Assembly (NCBI RefSeq): GCF_026738875.1
Contig: NZ_JAPQFJ010000012.1
Location: forward strand, 83,449-147,448
Origin: Clostridium brassicae
GTDB taxonomy: Bacteria; Bacillota; Clostridia; Clostridiales; Clostridiaceae
Length of the DNA stretch: 64,000 nt
Direction of reading: 5' to 3'
Shown: positions 43,775 through 54,228 of the stretch, piece by piece
How the letters are laid out: every line of letters starts with the position of its first letter
Position numbering within the stretch: the first letter of the stretch is position 1
The notes under the pieces: generated by a model
What the model was told of the DNA's origin: nothing
What the model saw: only the letters and a program-made list of their open reading frames with translations
The model's database searches: none
Translations under genes and position numbers: made by a program

Positions 43775-44674
43775 ATGATAAAAAAAATAAGTAGTTTATG
43801 TCTAATATTAAGTAGTTTTCTTTTATTAACCTCATGTTCTCTTGGAACTAATAGCAAACCTTCTTCTTTAAAAGAAGGAATTTCTAAAACTGATTTAAAA
43901 AATAACAAATCTATCTCAGATGAAGTTTCTAAAGATTCATCTAGTTTAATCACTAATAATAAACAAGATAATTCTAATAAGAATAAAACTTCTTTTACAA
44001 AAATAAAGGGAAGCATTCCTGTTCTTATGTACCATTCCATAGGGTTTGAAAAAGATAATCCTGTTAGAATTCCTGCTGACAAATTTGACGAACAGATGAA
44101 ATATTTAAAGGATAATGGATTCTATACTTTATCCATGGATGAAACTTATGATTATTTTTCTAAAGGAAAACCTATTCCTGAAAAGTCTATTGTTTTGACT
44201 TTTGATGATGGTTATCTTGATAATTACACTAAATTATATCCTATTTTAAAAAAGTATAAATTTAAAGGAACTATTTTTGTCATAACAGGAGCTATTGATA
44301 AAGAGAAGGATTTTTTAACTTCAGCTCAATTAAAAGAGCTTGATAAAAACTGCTTAGACATACAAAGTCATACCTTTGCTCATGAAAAATTATCAGAAAT
44401 ACCTTATGATAAACAAGTTAAAACCTTAAAAACTTCTAAAGATTTTCTTGAAAAGCAATTAAATAAAAAGGTAAGTTACTTGGCTTATCCTTATGGAAAA
44501 TATACTAAAAACACCATAAAAGCTGCTAAAGAAGCTGGTTATTCAATGGCATTTACTACTGATGGAAAATGGTCAGATAAATCTAATGGTATTTTTACAT
44601 TAAATAGAGTATATATAAGTGGCTTTTCCGATATGGATACCTTTATAAAAAGGGTAAACAACCCTAACTATTAG
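43775..44674 (+). CDS. polysaccharide deacetylase lipoprotein, copy 1
   Basis: A 299-aa lipoprotein (lipobox LLTSC about residue 20), then a Ser/Lys/Asn-rich linker and a NodB domain from about residue 85. Motifs: IPVLMYHSIG, LTFDDGYLDNY (catalytic Asp and metal Asp), the metal-binding pair in SHTFAHEKL, and AYPYGKYT. Carbohydrate-esterase-4 enzymes of this type deacetylate peptidoglycan or surface glucosamine polymers outside the cell. The start is ATG at 43775, preceded by GAAAGGATG; an in-frame ATG at 43751 lacks a site. It is followed 127 bases later by a close paralogue. Confidence 0.9.
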   Translation: MIKKISSLCLILSSFLLLTSCSLGTNSKPSSLKEGISKTDLKNNKSISDEVSKDSSSLITNNKQDNSNKNKTSFTKIKGSIPVLMYHSIGFEKDNPVRIPADKFDEQMKYLKDNGFYTLSMDETYDYFSKGKPIPEKSIVLTFDDGYLDNYTKLYPILKKYKFKGTIFVITGAIDKEKDFLTSAQLKELDKNCLDIQSHTFAHEKLSEIPYDKQVKTLKTSKDFLEKQLNKKVSYLAYPYGKYTKNTIKAAKEAGYSMAFTTDGKWSDKSNGIFTLNRVYISGFSDMDTFIKRVNNPNY

Positions 44675-44801
44675 ATAAAAATTATAAATCTATATTAAAT
44701 CTCAAAATATTGTTTACACCTTTATTTATTACTTATTATTACTTAATAGTAGTAACAAAGTTTCAGTTACTATTCCATACTAATGAAAGGATGAACTTAT
44801 T

Positions 44802-45758
44802 ATGATAAAAAAGTTTGGTATCTTATGTTTAATTTTAAGCAGTTTTCTTTTTTTAATAGCATGTTCTACTAATAATAAGTCTTACTCTTTAAAAAAAGAA
44901 TCTTCCAATAGTATTTCCAAAACTACTAAAGGCTATAGTAAGACTGTTCAAAGTGGACTTTCTAATGATAAATCTTTAAATAATACTACTAATAACAGTA
45001 CTACTACCTTTAATAATAATGGTATAGATACAAGTGATAATATCCCTGTTCTTATGTATCACTCTATAAGATTAAAAAAAGATAATCCATTAATGGTTTC
45101 ACCAAAGAAACTAGATGAGCAAATGAAATATTTAAAAGATAATGGTTATTATACCCTATCTTTAGATGAGCTTTATGACTATTTTTCTAAAGGAAAAGCC
45201 ATTCCTAAAAAGTGTGTAGTTTTAACTTTTGATGATGGTTACGTTGATAACTATACTAATTTATACCCTATATTAAAGAAATATAGATTTAAAGGGACTA
45301 TTTTTGTTATAACAGGTACTATTGATAATGAAAAGCCCTTTTTAACTTCTAGTCAATTGAAAGAATTAGATAGTACTTGTTTAGATATCCAGAGTCATAC
45401 AGTTGCTCATGAAAATTTGCCTAAACTTTCTTATAGAAATCAAGTTAAAACCCTTAAAAACTCTAAAAATTTTCTTGAAAAAAAATTAAATAAAAAAGTT
45501 CGTTATTTAGCTTATCCTTACGGTAAATTTAATAAAAGTACTATAAAGGCTGCTGAAGAAGCTGGCTATTTAATGGCTTTTACTACTACAGGAAAATGGT
45601 CAAATAAATCTAATAATCTCTTTCGCTTAAATAGAGTATATATAAATGGTTTTTTTGACCTAAATACTTTTATAGAAAGAGTAACTAATCCAGACTACTC
45701 TGATAGAAATAATATATTTAAAGTTTTTTGGGGTCAATTCACAAACTTCATTATCTAA
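44802..45758 (+). CDS. polysaccharide deacetylase lipoprotein, copy 2 (tandem paralogue)
   Basis: A 318-aa lipoprotein; lipobox FLIAC about residue 21, linker rich in Ser/Asn/Thr, NodB domain from about 80. IPVLMYHSIRLKKDNPLMVS, LTFDDGYVDNYTNLYPILKK, SHTVAHENL and YLAYPYGKFNKSTIKAAEEA keep all metal and catalytic positions. The catalytic domain is nearly collinear with copy 1 while the linkers have diverged, so the pair arose by tandem duplication. It has an extra C-terminal tail (DRNNIFKVFWGQFTNFII). The same leader GAAAGGATGAAC precedes both starts, indicating that the ribosome binding region was duplicated too. Confidence 0.9.
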   Translation: MIKKFGILCLILSSFLFLIACSTNNKSYSLKKESSNSISKTTKGYSKTVQSGLSNDKSLNNTTNNSTTTFNNNGIDTSDNIPVLMYHSIRLKKDNPLMVSPKKLDEQMKYLKDNGYYTLSLDELYDYFSKGKAIPKKCVVLTFDDGYVDNYTNLYPILKKYRFKGTIFVITGTIDNEKPFLTSSQLKELDSTCLDIQSHTVAHENLPKLSYRNQVKTLKNSKNFLEKKLNKKVRYLAYPYGKFNKSTIKAAEEAGYLMAFTTTGKWSNKSNNLFRLNRVYINGFFDLNTFIERVTNPDYSDRNNIFKVFWGQFTNFII

Positions 45759-45958
45759 CCCCTAAAAAATAATGTTACAATTTTTTCATAACTCTGTCAT
45801 AAAACTGTCACAAAAAAAGCCTATCATGTAATAGTACTTAAACTTTAAAACATATATTTTATTAATTACAAATACTGCACATTATAATTATACATGCTAT
45901 TAGGCAAACTATACTTTATAAAACTGGCAGAATATCAATTTTATTAGGAGGTATATAT

Positions 45959-47191
45959 ATGGGTTTATTTAACAAACACAATAAAAACAATGACAATAGT
46001 TTTTCAGAAAATGAAATTATAGATGTAGAACCATTAAACAATGAATCTATAACTCCAACCAATCCAACATACAAAAAAAGCTATAATAAAAATGGAACTG
46101 GCAAAAGAGTTTTATCTTATGTTCTTATTGGTTTAATTTGTGCATCGCTTGGTGGTTTTTTATCTGCTGCCGCCACTATAAAATATTACAATAAAACAGC
46201 TGAACAACAGAGTATACAGCAAAAAAGTACTAGTGAGCAAAACGCAAGTAAATTATCATCTAGTTCAGCTCCTCTTTCTGTAGCTAATATAGTTAAAAAA
46301 GTAGGACCTGCAGTAGTTGGTGTATCTACTAAAAGCATAAAATCATCAGACATGTTTGGTTTTCCTGAACAACAAGAAGGTATGGGCTCTGGAATAATTT
46401 TTAATGATGAAGGATATATTCTTACAAATTATCATGTTGTTGCAGGTGCAAGACAGATAAATGTAATTTTCAATACAGGAAATGGCGGAAAAGAAATCCC
46501 TGCAAAACTAATTAATTATGATTCTAACATGGATGTTGCTGTTATAAAAATAACTGAAAATGTTAAAGTTCCTGGAGTTGCAGAGTTTGGTGACTCTGAC
46601 AGTATTCAAATTGGAGAACCTGCCATTGCTATAGGTAATCCTCTTGGAAAAGAATTTTTAGGTACTGTAACAACTGGAGTTATTAGTGCTGTAAATAGAG
46701 AAATTGCTATTGAAGGTACAAAGCATAAATATATTCAAACCGATGCTGCTATAAATCCTGGTAATAGCGGTGGTGCTTTAGTAAACACTTATGGTCAAGT
46801 TATAGGTATTAATAGTGCTAAAATTGGTGGTAGCCAAGTTGAAGGTATTGGATTCGCTATTCCTATTAACAATGTTAAGCCTAATATAAAGAATTTAATA
46901 AAACCACTTTTGAAAATTGGAATTATGGCAAAAGATATTGATACTAGTCTCTCTAATCGTTATAAAATCCCTGTAGGGATATATGTACAAGAAATTGAGG
47001 AATTCAGCCCTGCCGAAAAAGCTGGTTTAAAACCTGGTGATGTTATAACTAAATTTGATGGTAAAAAAGTATCAACTACCAAAGAGATGAATGCTCTTAA
47101 ACAGAAACATAACATTAACGATACTGTAGAACTATCAATAGTGCGAGATGGTAAAGACAAAACTCTTAGTTTGAAATTAATAGAGTACTAA
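45959..47191 (+). CDS. HtrA/DegP-type membrane-anchored serine protease
   Basis: A 410-aa envelope stress protease. Cytoplasmic N-terminus, one membrane segment (RVLSYVLIGLICASLGGFLS, about 49-70), trypsin-like domain with the catalytic His in ILTNYHVVAGA, Asp in YDSNMDVAVIKI and Ser in AAINPGNSGGALVN, then one PDZ domain (about 315-405: GIYVQEIEEFSPAEKAGLKP GDVITKFDG). The layout matches Firmicute HtrA proteins. ATG with AGGAGG seven bases upstream. It is followed by a strong terminator and stands alone after the deacetylases, so it may respond to wall or surface-protein stress. Confidence 0.9.
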   Translation: MGLFNKHNKNNDNSFSENEIIDVEPLNNESITPTNPTYKKSYNKNGTGKRVLSYVLIGLICASLGGFLSAAATIKYYNKTAEQQSIQQKSTSEQNASKLSSSSAPLSVANIVKKVGPAVVGVSTKSIKSSDMFGFPEQQEGMGSGIIFNDEGYILTNYHVVAGARQINVIFNTGNGGKEIPAKLINYDSNMDVAVIKITENVKVPGVAEFGDSDSIQIGEPAIAIGNPLGKEFLGTVTTGVISAVNREIAIEGTKHKYIQTDAAINPGNSGGALVNTYGQVIGINSAKIGGSQVEGIGFAIPINNVKPNIKNLIKPLLKIGIMAKDIDTSLSNRYKIPVGIYVQEIEEFSPAEKAGLKPGDVITKFDGKKVSTTKEMNALKQKHNINDTVELSIVRDGKDKTLSLKLIEY

Positions 47192-47313
47192 AATATACAA
47201 CTAGACTTTAGAAATTTTAAATTTCGTTTACACTTTTAAATTACATTATATTTCATATTTTTAAGTTTTATGTTTTAAATATTGGGATGTTTTATCTCAA
47301 CATTTAACCTCAG

Positions 47314-47366
47314 AAATGATTTAGACTACAGTTATCCCCCTAATACTGTAGTCTAAATCATTTTTT
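47314..47366 (+). terminator. terminator of the HtrA gene
   Basis: AAATGATTTAGACTACAG and CTGTAGTCTAAATCATTT, an 18-bp perfect stem, followed by TTTT. A textbook intrinsic terminator. Confidence 0.85.
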
Positions 47367-47852
47367 ATGTTTTATAACATATATAATCAATTTATTTTAA
47401 TTGATTATAATATAATTATTTATTATACTAAGACATAGACTAGAGCGAGGTTAAATCATAGTCTTTATAATACCTAGTAAACTTAAATTATAACCTAACT
47501 CCAAAATAACAAGTTAAACTAAAACTGTAATCTTATCTGTATATGTGTTACATTATATTGAATTATGTTATATACTTTTTCTAGAAATATATTGTATAAT
47601 GTATTAATACATGCATAAATTTATGATATAATATTCTTGTTATATATTGAATTTCATATTTATTAATATATAAAACAATACTATGATGTTTAGTAAAAAT
47701 AATTAATTACTTAATTTAACAATAAAAATGTAAATAAACAATTAAATCATTACATTATCATAATTAAACAATAAATTTTCAATAAAAATAGCTATGGTTT
47801 AAATAATTTCAAAATATGAAAAATATCCCATAATATTAAAGGAGGATAATCC
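47367..47852. other. AT-rich gap upstream of fbp
   Basis: About 485 bases with no convincing frame and no strong structure beyond short AT palindromes. It must hold the fbp promoter and a long leader; no known riboswitch is recognised. Confidence 0.4.
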
Positions 47853-49841
47853 ATGACCTTCTGTGACGAAAATGATATAGAAATAATAAAGAAGGATTTA
47901 CGTTATCTTGAATTACTAGGGAAACAGTACCCTAGCATTGCATCTGCAAGTACGGAAATAATCAATCTACAAGCTATCTTAAATTTACCAAAGAGTACAG
48001 AACATTTTATTAGTGATATTCATGGAGAATATGAATCTTTTACTCATATGCTGAAAAATGCTTCTGGTGTTATAAAACGAAAAATTGATGACATATTCGG
48101 GAATTCCTTAAGAGAAAGTGAAAAATGTAACTTAGCAACTTTAGTTTATTATCCTGCTGAAAAACTAGATCTTATAAAAGCTACAGAAGAGGATTTAGCC
48201 GATTGGTACAAAATAACTCTTTATAGGTTAATTGAGTTATGTAGGATGGTTTCTTCAAAATATACTCGATCAAAAGTTAGAAAAACTCTTCCTTCTGATT
48301 TTGCATACATTATAGAAGAACTTCTACATGAGCAAGAAGGTATAAACAATAAGCATGAATATTATCAAGGAATAATTAATGCAATTATCGATTTAGACAG
48401 AGCTCCAGAATTTATAATAGCTATTTCAAATGTTATTCAAAAACTTGTTGTAGATAGACTCCATATTATAGGAGACATTTATGATAGAGGCCCTGGTGCT
48501 GAAATAATAATGGAAGAACTTATAAAACATCATTCTGTTGATATACAATGGGGAAATCATGATATTCTATGGATGGGAGCCGCAGCAGGTTCTGAAGCAT
48601 GTATGTGTAATGTGCTAAGAATTTCTTTAAGATATGCAAATTTAAATACAATTGAAGATGGTTATGGAATAAATCTTCTTCCATTAGCTACTTTTGCTAT
48701 GGAATTTTATGAAAATGATCCTTGTAAAAGTTTTACTCCTAGGAATATTTATAAAAAAATAAGTGCTAGAGATTCTGCTCTTCTTGCAAAAATGCATAAA
48801 GCTATAGCGGTTATTCAATTTAAATTAGAAGGACAAATCATAAAAAAACATGCTGAATTTGGAATGGACGATAGACTTCTTTTAGAAAAGATAGATTACG
48901 AAAAGGGTATTGTAGAGGTCTATGGAAAAACTTATACATTAAACGATAAGAACTTTCCAACTATTGATCCTAAAAATCCTTATAAACTTACTCCTCAAGA
49001 AGAAGATCTTGTTGCAAAACTAAAGCGCTCTTTTTTAAAAAGTGAAAAGCTTCAAAGACATATTCGTTTTATGTATAGTAAGGGAAATATGTACCTTATT
49101 TATAACTCAAATTTACTTTATCACAGCTGCATACCACTTAACGAAGATGGAAGCTTTAAGGAATTGGCTATTGGAAATAAAAAATATAAAGGTAAAGAAT
49201 TATTAGATAGATTTGACTCTATTGCTAGAGAAGCTTATTTTTATAAGGATAATCCTAAAAAGAAACGTTTTGCTCTAGACATGATGTGGTATCTATGGTG
49301 TGGTCCTAATTCTCCTGAATTCGGTAAGTTAAAAATGACTACTTTCGAAAGATATTTTATAGATGATAATTTAACTCATAAGGAAACTAGAAATCATTAT
49401 TACAAATATAGGGATAATGAAACTATTTTTAAAAACATATTAAGAGAATTTAATTTAAATCCAGATACTTCACACATAATAAACGGACATATCCCTGTTA
49501 AAACAAAAGAGGGTGAAAGTCCTATTAAAGCAAACGGTAGACTTCTTGTTATAGATGGTGGCTTCTGCAAAGCCTACCAACCTGAAACGGGTATAGCTGG
49601 ATATACTTTAATATATAATTCTTATGGACTTCTTCTTACTTCTCATGAACCTTTTGAATCCATAAGAAAAGCTATAGAAGAGGAAAAAGACATTTTATCA
49701 TCGACTGTTATACTTGAACACGTAGTTTCAAGAAAACGTGTGGAAGATACTGATATAGGTCAAGAAATTAAAAAGCAAGTTAAAGATTTAGAAATGCTTC
49801 TTATAGCCTATAGAAAAGGTCTATTGAAAGAAAACAATTAA
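47853..49841 (+). CDS. fbp: class III fructose-1,6-bisphosphatase
   Basis: A 662-aa gluconeogenic enzyme that converts fructose-1,6-bisphosphate to fructose-6-phosphate. It belongs to the Firmicute-type class III (YydE/Fbp) family with a calcineurin-like phosphoesterase core. Metal-binding blocks are [66 protein letters not shown] and [13 protein letters not shown]. The length is typical (about 640-670 aa). ATG with AAAGGAGGATAATCC upstream. Single gene with its own terminator at 49877-49935. Confidence 0.95.
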   Translation: MTFCDENDIEIIKKDLRYLELLGKQYPSIASASTEIINLQAILNLPKSTEHFISDIHGEYESFTHMLKNASGVIKRKIDDIFGNSLRESEKCNLATLVYYPAEKLDLIKATEEDLADWYKITLYRLIELCRMVSSKYTRSKVRKTLPSDFAYIIEELLHEQEGINNKHEYYQGIINAIIDLDRAPEFIIAISNVIQKLVVDRLHIIGDIYDRGPGAEIIMEELIKHHSVDIQWGNHDILWMGAAAGSEACMCNVLRISLRYANLNTIEDGYGINLLPLATFAMEFYENDPCKSFTPRNIYKKISARDSALLAKMHKAIAVIQFKLEGQIIKKHAEFGMDDRLLLEKIDYEKGIVEVYGKTYTLNDKNFPTIDPKNPYKLTPQEEDLVAKLKRSFLKSEKLQRHIRFMYSKGNMYLIYNSNLLYHSCIPLNEDGSFKELAIGNKKYKGKELLDRFDSIAREAYFYKDNPKKKRFALDMMWYLWCGPNSPEFGKLKMTTFERYFIDDNLTHKETRNHYYKYRDNETIFKNILREFNLNPDTSHIINGHIPVKTKEGESPIKANGRLLVIDGGFCKAYQPETGIAGYTLIYNSYGLLLTSHEPFESIRKAIEEEKDILSSTVILEHVVSRKRVEDTDIGQEIKKQVKDLEMLLIAYRKGLLKENN

Positions 49842-49876
49842 TTAACTAGTACTAATAGACATATCCCTTACTCTCT

Positions 49877-49935
49877 AAAAGCTTTGATTAATGTAGTTGC
49901 TTAAATAACATCTTACATCAATCAAAGCTTTGTTT
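49877..49935 (+). terminator. terminator of fbp
   Basis: AAAGCTTTGATT-AATGTA pairs with TACATCAATCAAAGCTTT around an 18-base loop, followed by GTTTTAG. Confidence 0.7.
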
Positions 49936-50027
49936 TAGTAATTATACTTATATTTTACTTTTAATAATATGTCAAAATAAATTTTATACACAATTTATTA
50001 AAGCTTTATATCATAAACTGAATTTTC

Positions 50028-51206
50028 TTATTGCTCTACTCCCACAATAGTTACATTTCTATAATTCCAATCCTGTAGTAAATCATAAACCCCCTTGTTT
50101 TCATCTGGTTCTAAATCTTTGGATTCTTTACCTTTTAGATTTTTAGATTGCTTATTTTGCTTATTTTGTTTATATTCTTTTGTATTATGAAGATTTCTAT
50201 GTTTATTTTGCCCTTTATTTTCTTCGTCTTCATCAGGTATTAGTTTTATTATTGGCCTAGTAGAACACTCCTCATTATTTTTTACAACTATACCTTTTTT
50301 TCCATTGCTCAGTATAACTATTGTTCCAAGAGGATATGGTGCAACTTTTTTCAAAAATATTTTTACTAGCTTTGGATCAAAAATAGTTCCATTATAAGCC
50401 ATAATATACTCTATAGCATCTGATGGAAGATATGCCTTTTTAGTTGGAGTTTCTGTTATAAGATTGTCATAAGCATCACAAATTCTAATAATTCTTCCAA
50501 ATATAGAAATTGCCTCTGCTTTTTTACCATCTGGATACCCTTTTCCATCATATCGTTCATGGTGTTGTAAAATACCTACATAAGAAGTTATAGGAACATT
50601 GTAATGCTGTTTTATATATCTATACCCCTTCTCCGAATGAGACTGAATAATTTTTTTCTCTTCATTTGTTAAATTTTCTTTCTTGTCTATAACTTCTTTA
50701 GGTATAAAAACTTTCCCTATGTCATGAAGAAGAGCTGATGTTATTAATTTTTGAATCTTTGTTTCTTCTAAATTTAGACCTATCCCCATTACAGCACATA
50801 GAACCCCTACATTTACTGAGTGGCTATACATATAATCATCATATGTTTTTATATCAATCATGTTTATCATTATACTCTTACTGTTTAATATTTCATGCAT
50901 CATATTTTTAGCAATATGTTCTACAGAATCTAATGTTTTTCCTATATTTTTAGGATTATTATATATTTTCTTTATAGATTTAACTGCATTTATTCTAAGG
51001 CCTTCTGATATAATATTTTCTATTCTTATATTCTCAGATAAAGCATCTTCAATATATACACCATTTATTACAAGCTTATGTATATCTTTAATATATTTCT
51101 CAGTTAATATAACATCTTTAGCTAATAACACTACATTATCATTAGAATATACATTTCTGCCTAATTTCATTCCTTCTCTTAAACAATTTGCAGGAACAAA
51201 TCTCAT
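50028..51206 (-). CDS. HD-GYP domain protein (putative cyclic-di-GMP phosphodiesterase)
   Basis: A 392-aa cytoplasmic protein. N-terminal about 100 residues form a sensor-like region (NCLREGMKLGRNVYSNDNVV). The HD-GYP domain runs from about 130 to 290: SHSVNVGVLCAVMG, ALLHDIGKVFIP (metal HD), IIQSHSEKGYRYI, ILQHHERYDGKGYPDG (the GYP signature) and RIIRICDAYDNL. It should hydrolyse cyclic-di-GMP, and the metal ligands are present. A Lys/Asn/Gln-rich tail near 325-370 (KQNKQNKQSKNLKGKESKDL) is unusual and may be disordered. ATG start with an AGTAGGTG site. It lies alone between two terminators and acts in second-messenger control of motility, biofilm or sporulation (inference). Confidence 0.85.
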   Translation of the reverse strand: MRFVPANCLREGMKLGRNVYSNDNVVLLAKDVILTEKYIKDIHKLVINGVYIEDALSENIRIENIISEGLRINAVKSIKKIYNNPKNIGKTLDSVEHIAKNMMHEILNSKSIMINMIDIKTYDDYMYSHSVNVGVLCAVMGIGLNLEETKIQKLITSALLHDIGKVFIPKEVIDKKENLTNEEKKIIQSHSEKGYRYIKQHYNVPITSYVGILQHHERYDGKGYPDGKKAEAISIFGRIIRICDAYDNLITETPTKKAYLPSDAIEYIMAYNGTIFDPKLVKIFLKKVAPYPLGTIVILSNGKKGIVVKNNEECSTRPIIKLIPDEDEENKGQNKHRNLHNTKEYKQNKQNKQSKNLKGKESKDLEPDENKGVYDLLQDWNYRNVTIVGVEQ

Positions 51207-51382
51207 AAAAACACCTACTTTATTTTTTATTAATTCATTTTATTAACTCTCCTTAATTTATTATCGTAAATAATATAGATAAATACAGTGATTTTTAACA
51301 AGTAAAAGTAGGTAATAATCCGTCATTTTTATTTAATAAGCATATAGAGATAAACTTTAATCCTTAATATAATTAGAAAGCA

Positions 51383-51440
51383 GGGGACAATTTACTATTT
51401 GGTACAAGATATTAGTAAAGAAAAATTGTAACTTGACCCC
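51383..51440. repeat. GGGGACA...TGACCCC REP-like element
   Basis: Begins AGGGGACAATTTAC and ends GTAACTTGACCCC, imperfect inverted ends enclosing a 30-base centre. The form resembles RAYT/IS200-type REPs. A half-sequence lies at 30458-30477. No transposase nearby. Confidence 0.4.
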
Positions 51441-51477
51441 GATTAAAATAAAAATTATAAAATTCATTAAAACTTAG

Positions 51478-52758
51478 TTAAATTACTTTTTTAGTATCAT
51501 ATAAAGACTTTTGAACAAGCCAAGCTTGAGGGAAATACTTCATTATTGTCCAATAACTTACTCCTCCTAGTTTGTATTTATTTATAAGTTCTAATTTAGC
51601 TTTTACGCTTCTTGCATCTTCAAACCACACAATGTGTTCTTTTCCTTTATCATCATAATATCTAAAGAAAGGTGACTGTGCTTTCCAATCATACTGTATT
51701 ATAGCGCCCTCTCTTCTTGCAAGGTCTACAGCTTCTGTATTTGATACTGAATCTGCTGCTGTACCTTTTACATACGGCAAAGTCCAATCATATCCATAAT
51801 TAGGTATACTCATAAGTATTTTTTGTCTAGGTATAACTGTAGTAGCATACTGTATTACTCTCTCAACCTGATTTAAAGGTGCTACAGGCTGTGGTTCGCT
51901 ATAGGTATATCCCCATTCATAAGTCATTAAAATCACATGATCAACTATTACCCCATGCGCAGGATAATCATGTGCTTCATATAACAAACCTTTTTGATCT
52001 CCAGACGTCTTTGGTGCTAATGCAGTTGTAACTATATACCCTAAAGGTTTAAGAGTATTTACTATTTTTCTTAAAAAATCATTGTAAGCCTCTCTATTTT
52101 CTGGATAAATATATTCAAAATCTATATCTAACCCATAATAATTTTTTTCTCTCAAAGTTCTAACAATATTATCTATTAAATTTTGCTGAGCTGTTTCATT
52201 GGTAAGAACAGATTTGGCAATATCACTATTAAATCCTTTTCCCTCTTGTATATTTGTAATTACCATTAACGGAGCAACTCTAAACTCTTTAGCAGCCTCT
52301 ATAAGAGGAGTATCGTTTATGCTTCTTAAACTTCCATCTGGTAAAACCTCGTAACTAAATATACTAAGGTAAGTTAAATACGGCAACGTTTTTCTAAGTG
52401 TATTCATATTTATGTTAGGAAAAGCATATCCATTCACTTCTATAGTTCCATACTTTCTAGTTCTTTCTGGAATAGATATAACTTGCCCTATATAAATGTT
52501 TCTAGGATTTATTATTTGTGGATTTGAATCTAATAATCTCTCTGTAGTTATTCCATATTTTCTAGCTATACTATAAATAGATTCTCCTGCAACCACAACA
52601 TGTCTTCTTTCACCTTCCATTATTACAATGCTTTGTCCTATTACCAATTGGTTAGGATATAAAATTTCATTATCTCTAGCTATTTTTTCAGGAGAAACTC
52701 CATACATCCTTCCTATAGAATAAAGACTTTCTCCAGGCTTTACTACATGTATAATCAA
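51478..52758 (-). CDS. LysM-GH18 hydrolase (SleL/YaaH-type spore cortex or wall enzyme)
   Basis: A 426-aa enzyme. Two LysM domains (1-50: VKPGESLYSIGRMYGVSPEK; 52-98: VVAGESIYSIARKYGITTER) bind peptidoglycan. A GH18 barrel (about 105-420) has the catalytic DxDxE motif in YGLDIDFEYIYPEN, VILMTYEWGYTYSEPQPVAP, KILMSIPNYGYDWTLPY and GGVSYWTIMKYFPQAWL. SleL/YaaH proteins act as N-acetylglucosaminidases on spore cortex fragments and sit in the spore coat, which fits the lack of a signal peptide. Start TTG with GGGGG eight bases upstream. Sporulation-specific promoter not identified. Confidence 0.9.
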   Translation of the reverse strand: MIIHVVKPGESLYSIGRMYGVSPEKIARDNEILYPNQLVIGQSIVIMEGERRHVVVAGESIYSIARKYGITTERLLDSNPQIINPRNIYIGQVISIPERTRKYGTIEVNGYAFPNINMNTLRKTLPYLTYLSIFSYEVLPDGSLRSINDTPLIEAAKEFRVAPLMVITNIQEGKGFNSDIAKSVLTNETAQQNLIDNIVRTLREKNYYGLDIDFEYIYPENREAYNDFLRKIVNTLKPLGYIVTTALAPKTSGDQKGLLYEAHDYPAHGVIVDHVILMTYEWGYTYSEPQPVAPLNQVERVIQYATTVIPRQKILMSIPNYGYDWTLPYVKGTAADSVSNTEAVDLARREGAIIQYDWKAQSPFFRYYDDKGKEHIVWFEDARSVKAKLELINKYKLGGVSYWTIMKYFPQAWLVQKSLYDTKKVI

Positions 52759-53060
52759 AACACTTCCCCCTTTTTCTTTTTATTTTCCACTCTTTTTATT
52801 ACTTCTTATACTGTTTTACTACTACTTTACTATATGCATATGTTTTAATTTTGTTGAGAATAATCGATATACAGTACACTATTTTTCATCATGATTTTAT
52901 TATAAATTTACACTTACTCATATTAATGAAAACACTGTCCTATAAGCCTATTACTTTATATTTTCTAATTGTTACATAAAAAAATAATATATTAACTTTC
53001 TCATACATATAATTGCTATATAGTAATTATAAAAATAAGGTGATAAATATATTTATTGTA

Positions 53061-54170
53061 ATGAAAAAATCAAAATTAATTTATATTATTTTGTCTGCTA
53101 TGGTCTTAATTTCCCTGATAATTTGGTTTTTCTTTGCCTCTCCAACTACTTCTTTTTCAATACAAGAGACATGTGATAAAACACAAGTAGAAGAAGAAGT
53201 AAAACAATTATTTAACATAAGAAATAAAGCTATCCTTACGAAAGATTTAGAAGCTATTGATTACATATATGATAAAAATAGTAAATATGGCAATTGGGCT
53301 TATGAACACGAATTAAAGAAAATGAAATACCTATACAATTGGTCTGAAAAACAAGGTGTGAAATTTATAGATATAGCACCAATGGTACTAGTTCGTAAAA
53401 TAAAAGGAAGTGATGAGCACTGTTCAGTAAACCTTATTTGTTCTACAGAATATAAATATGTATATGAAAATAATTCTGATAATATAAATATGTTTAGAAT
53501 AGGTACTGCTCATTCACTAAATCTTATTAAAAAAAATGGAATATGGATTATTTCAAAAGAATGGTACACAGATCCCTTTGCTGATTCTCTAAACTTAGAA
53601 AACATAAAAGCTAGTGATATAAAAAATCATATCATTACACAAAGTTCTAGGGACTTTTCAACATTAAATGAACGGAGAAATTCTGCTTTATCATATGCAG
53701 ATAAATATTGTGGCATTGCTGCTGATGAAGAAAACGGGTTCAAATATAATAGGAAATATGGAGATTATAATCCTTTAGGTGGAGACTGTGCAAATTTTGC
53801 ATCTCAAATTTTACATGAAGGTGGAAAATTCAAGAAAACTTCTTCCTGGAATTTTGATAGTAAAGGTGGAAGTAGGGCTTGGTTAAATGCTAATGCATTT
53901 AAAGACTATATGATTGGTAGTGGAAGAGCTTCTTTAATAGCTTATGGAAACTATGACAAAGTATATAAAGCTTCATATAAACTTCTTCCTGGAGATTTTG
54001 TAGCTTATGAAAAAAAAGGTAAAGTAGTTCATGTCTCTGTGGTTACTGGAGCAGATTCTAAAGGTTATTCCTTAGTTAATTGCCATAACACAGATAGATA
54101 CAGAGTCCCTTGGGACCTTGGGTGGAGTGATAAAAAGATAAAATTTTGGCTAGTTAGAGTACACTATTAA
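53061..54170 (+). CDS. exported putative amidase (Amidase_6-type, CHAP-like)
   Basis: A 369-aa protein with an N-terminal membrane anchor or uncleaved signal (YIILSAMVLISLIIWFFFAS). An NTF2-like middle region follows (EEEVKQLFNIRNKAILTKDL, INMFRIGTAHSLNLIKKNGI). The C-terminal cysteine domain (about 205-369) has RRNSALSYADKYCG, the catalytic-type block GDCANFASQILHEGG, KLLPGDFVAYEKKGKVVHVS with the His, and a closing Asn/His region (VNCHNTDRY). This is the Amidase_6 family of clostridia and bacilli, thought to act on wall peptides. The start is uncertain: ATG at 53061 is 17 bases after AAGGTGAT, and the frame opens at 53013. Confidence 0.8.
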   Translation: MKKSKLIYIILSAMVLISLIIWFFFASPTTSFSIQETCDKTQVEEEVKQLFNIRNKAILTKDLEAIDYIYDKNSKYGNWAYEHELKKMKYLYNWSEKQGVKFIDIAPMVLVRKIKGSDEHCSVNLICSTEYKYVYENNSDNINMFRIGTAHSLNLIKKNGIWIISKEWYTDPFADSLNLENIKASDIKNHIITQSSRDFSTLNERRNSALSYADKYCGIAADEENGFKYNRKYGDYNPLGGDCANFASQILHEGGKFKKTSSWNFDSKGGSRAWLNANAFKDYMIGSGRASLIAYGNYDKVYKASYKLLPGDFVAYEKKGKVVHVSVVTGADSKGYSLVNCHNTDRYRVPWDLGWSDKKIKFWLVRVHY

Positions 54171-54195
54171 ATAATATTGCGACGTAATGAGTAAC

Positions 54196-54228
54196 GGCAT
54201 AGAAATAGGTTTTTCTATGCCTTGATTT
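54196..54228 (+). terminator. terminator of the amidase gene
   Basis: GGCATAGAAA/TTTCTATGCC stem with a short TAGGT-type loop, then TTGATTTTT. Confidence 0.75.
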
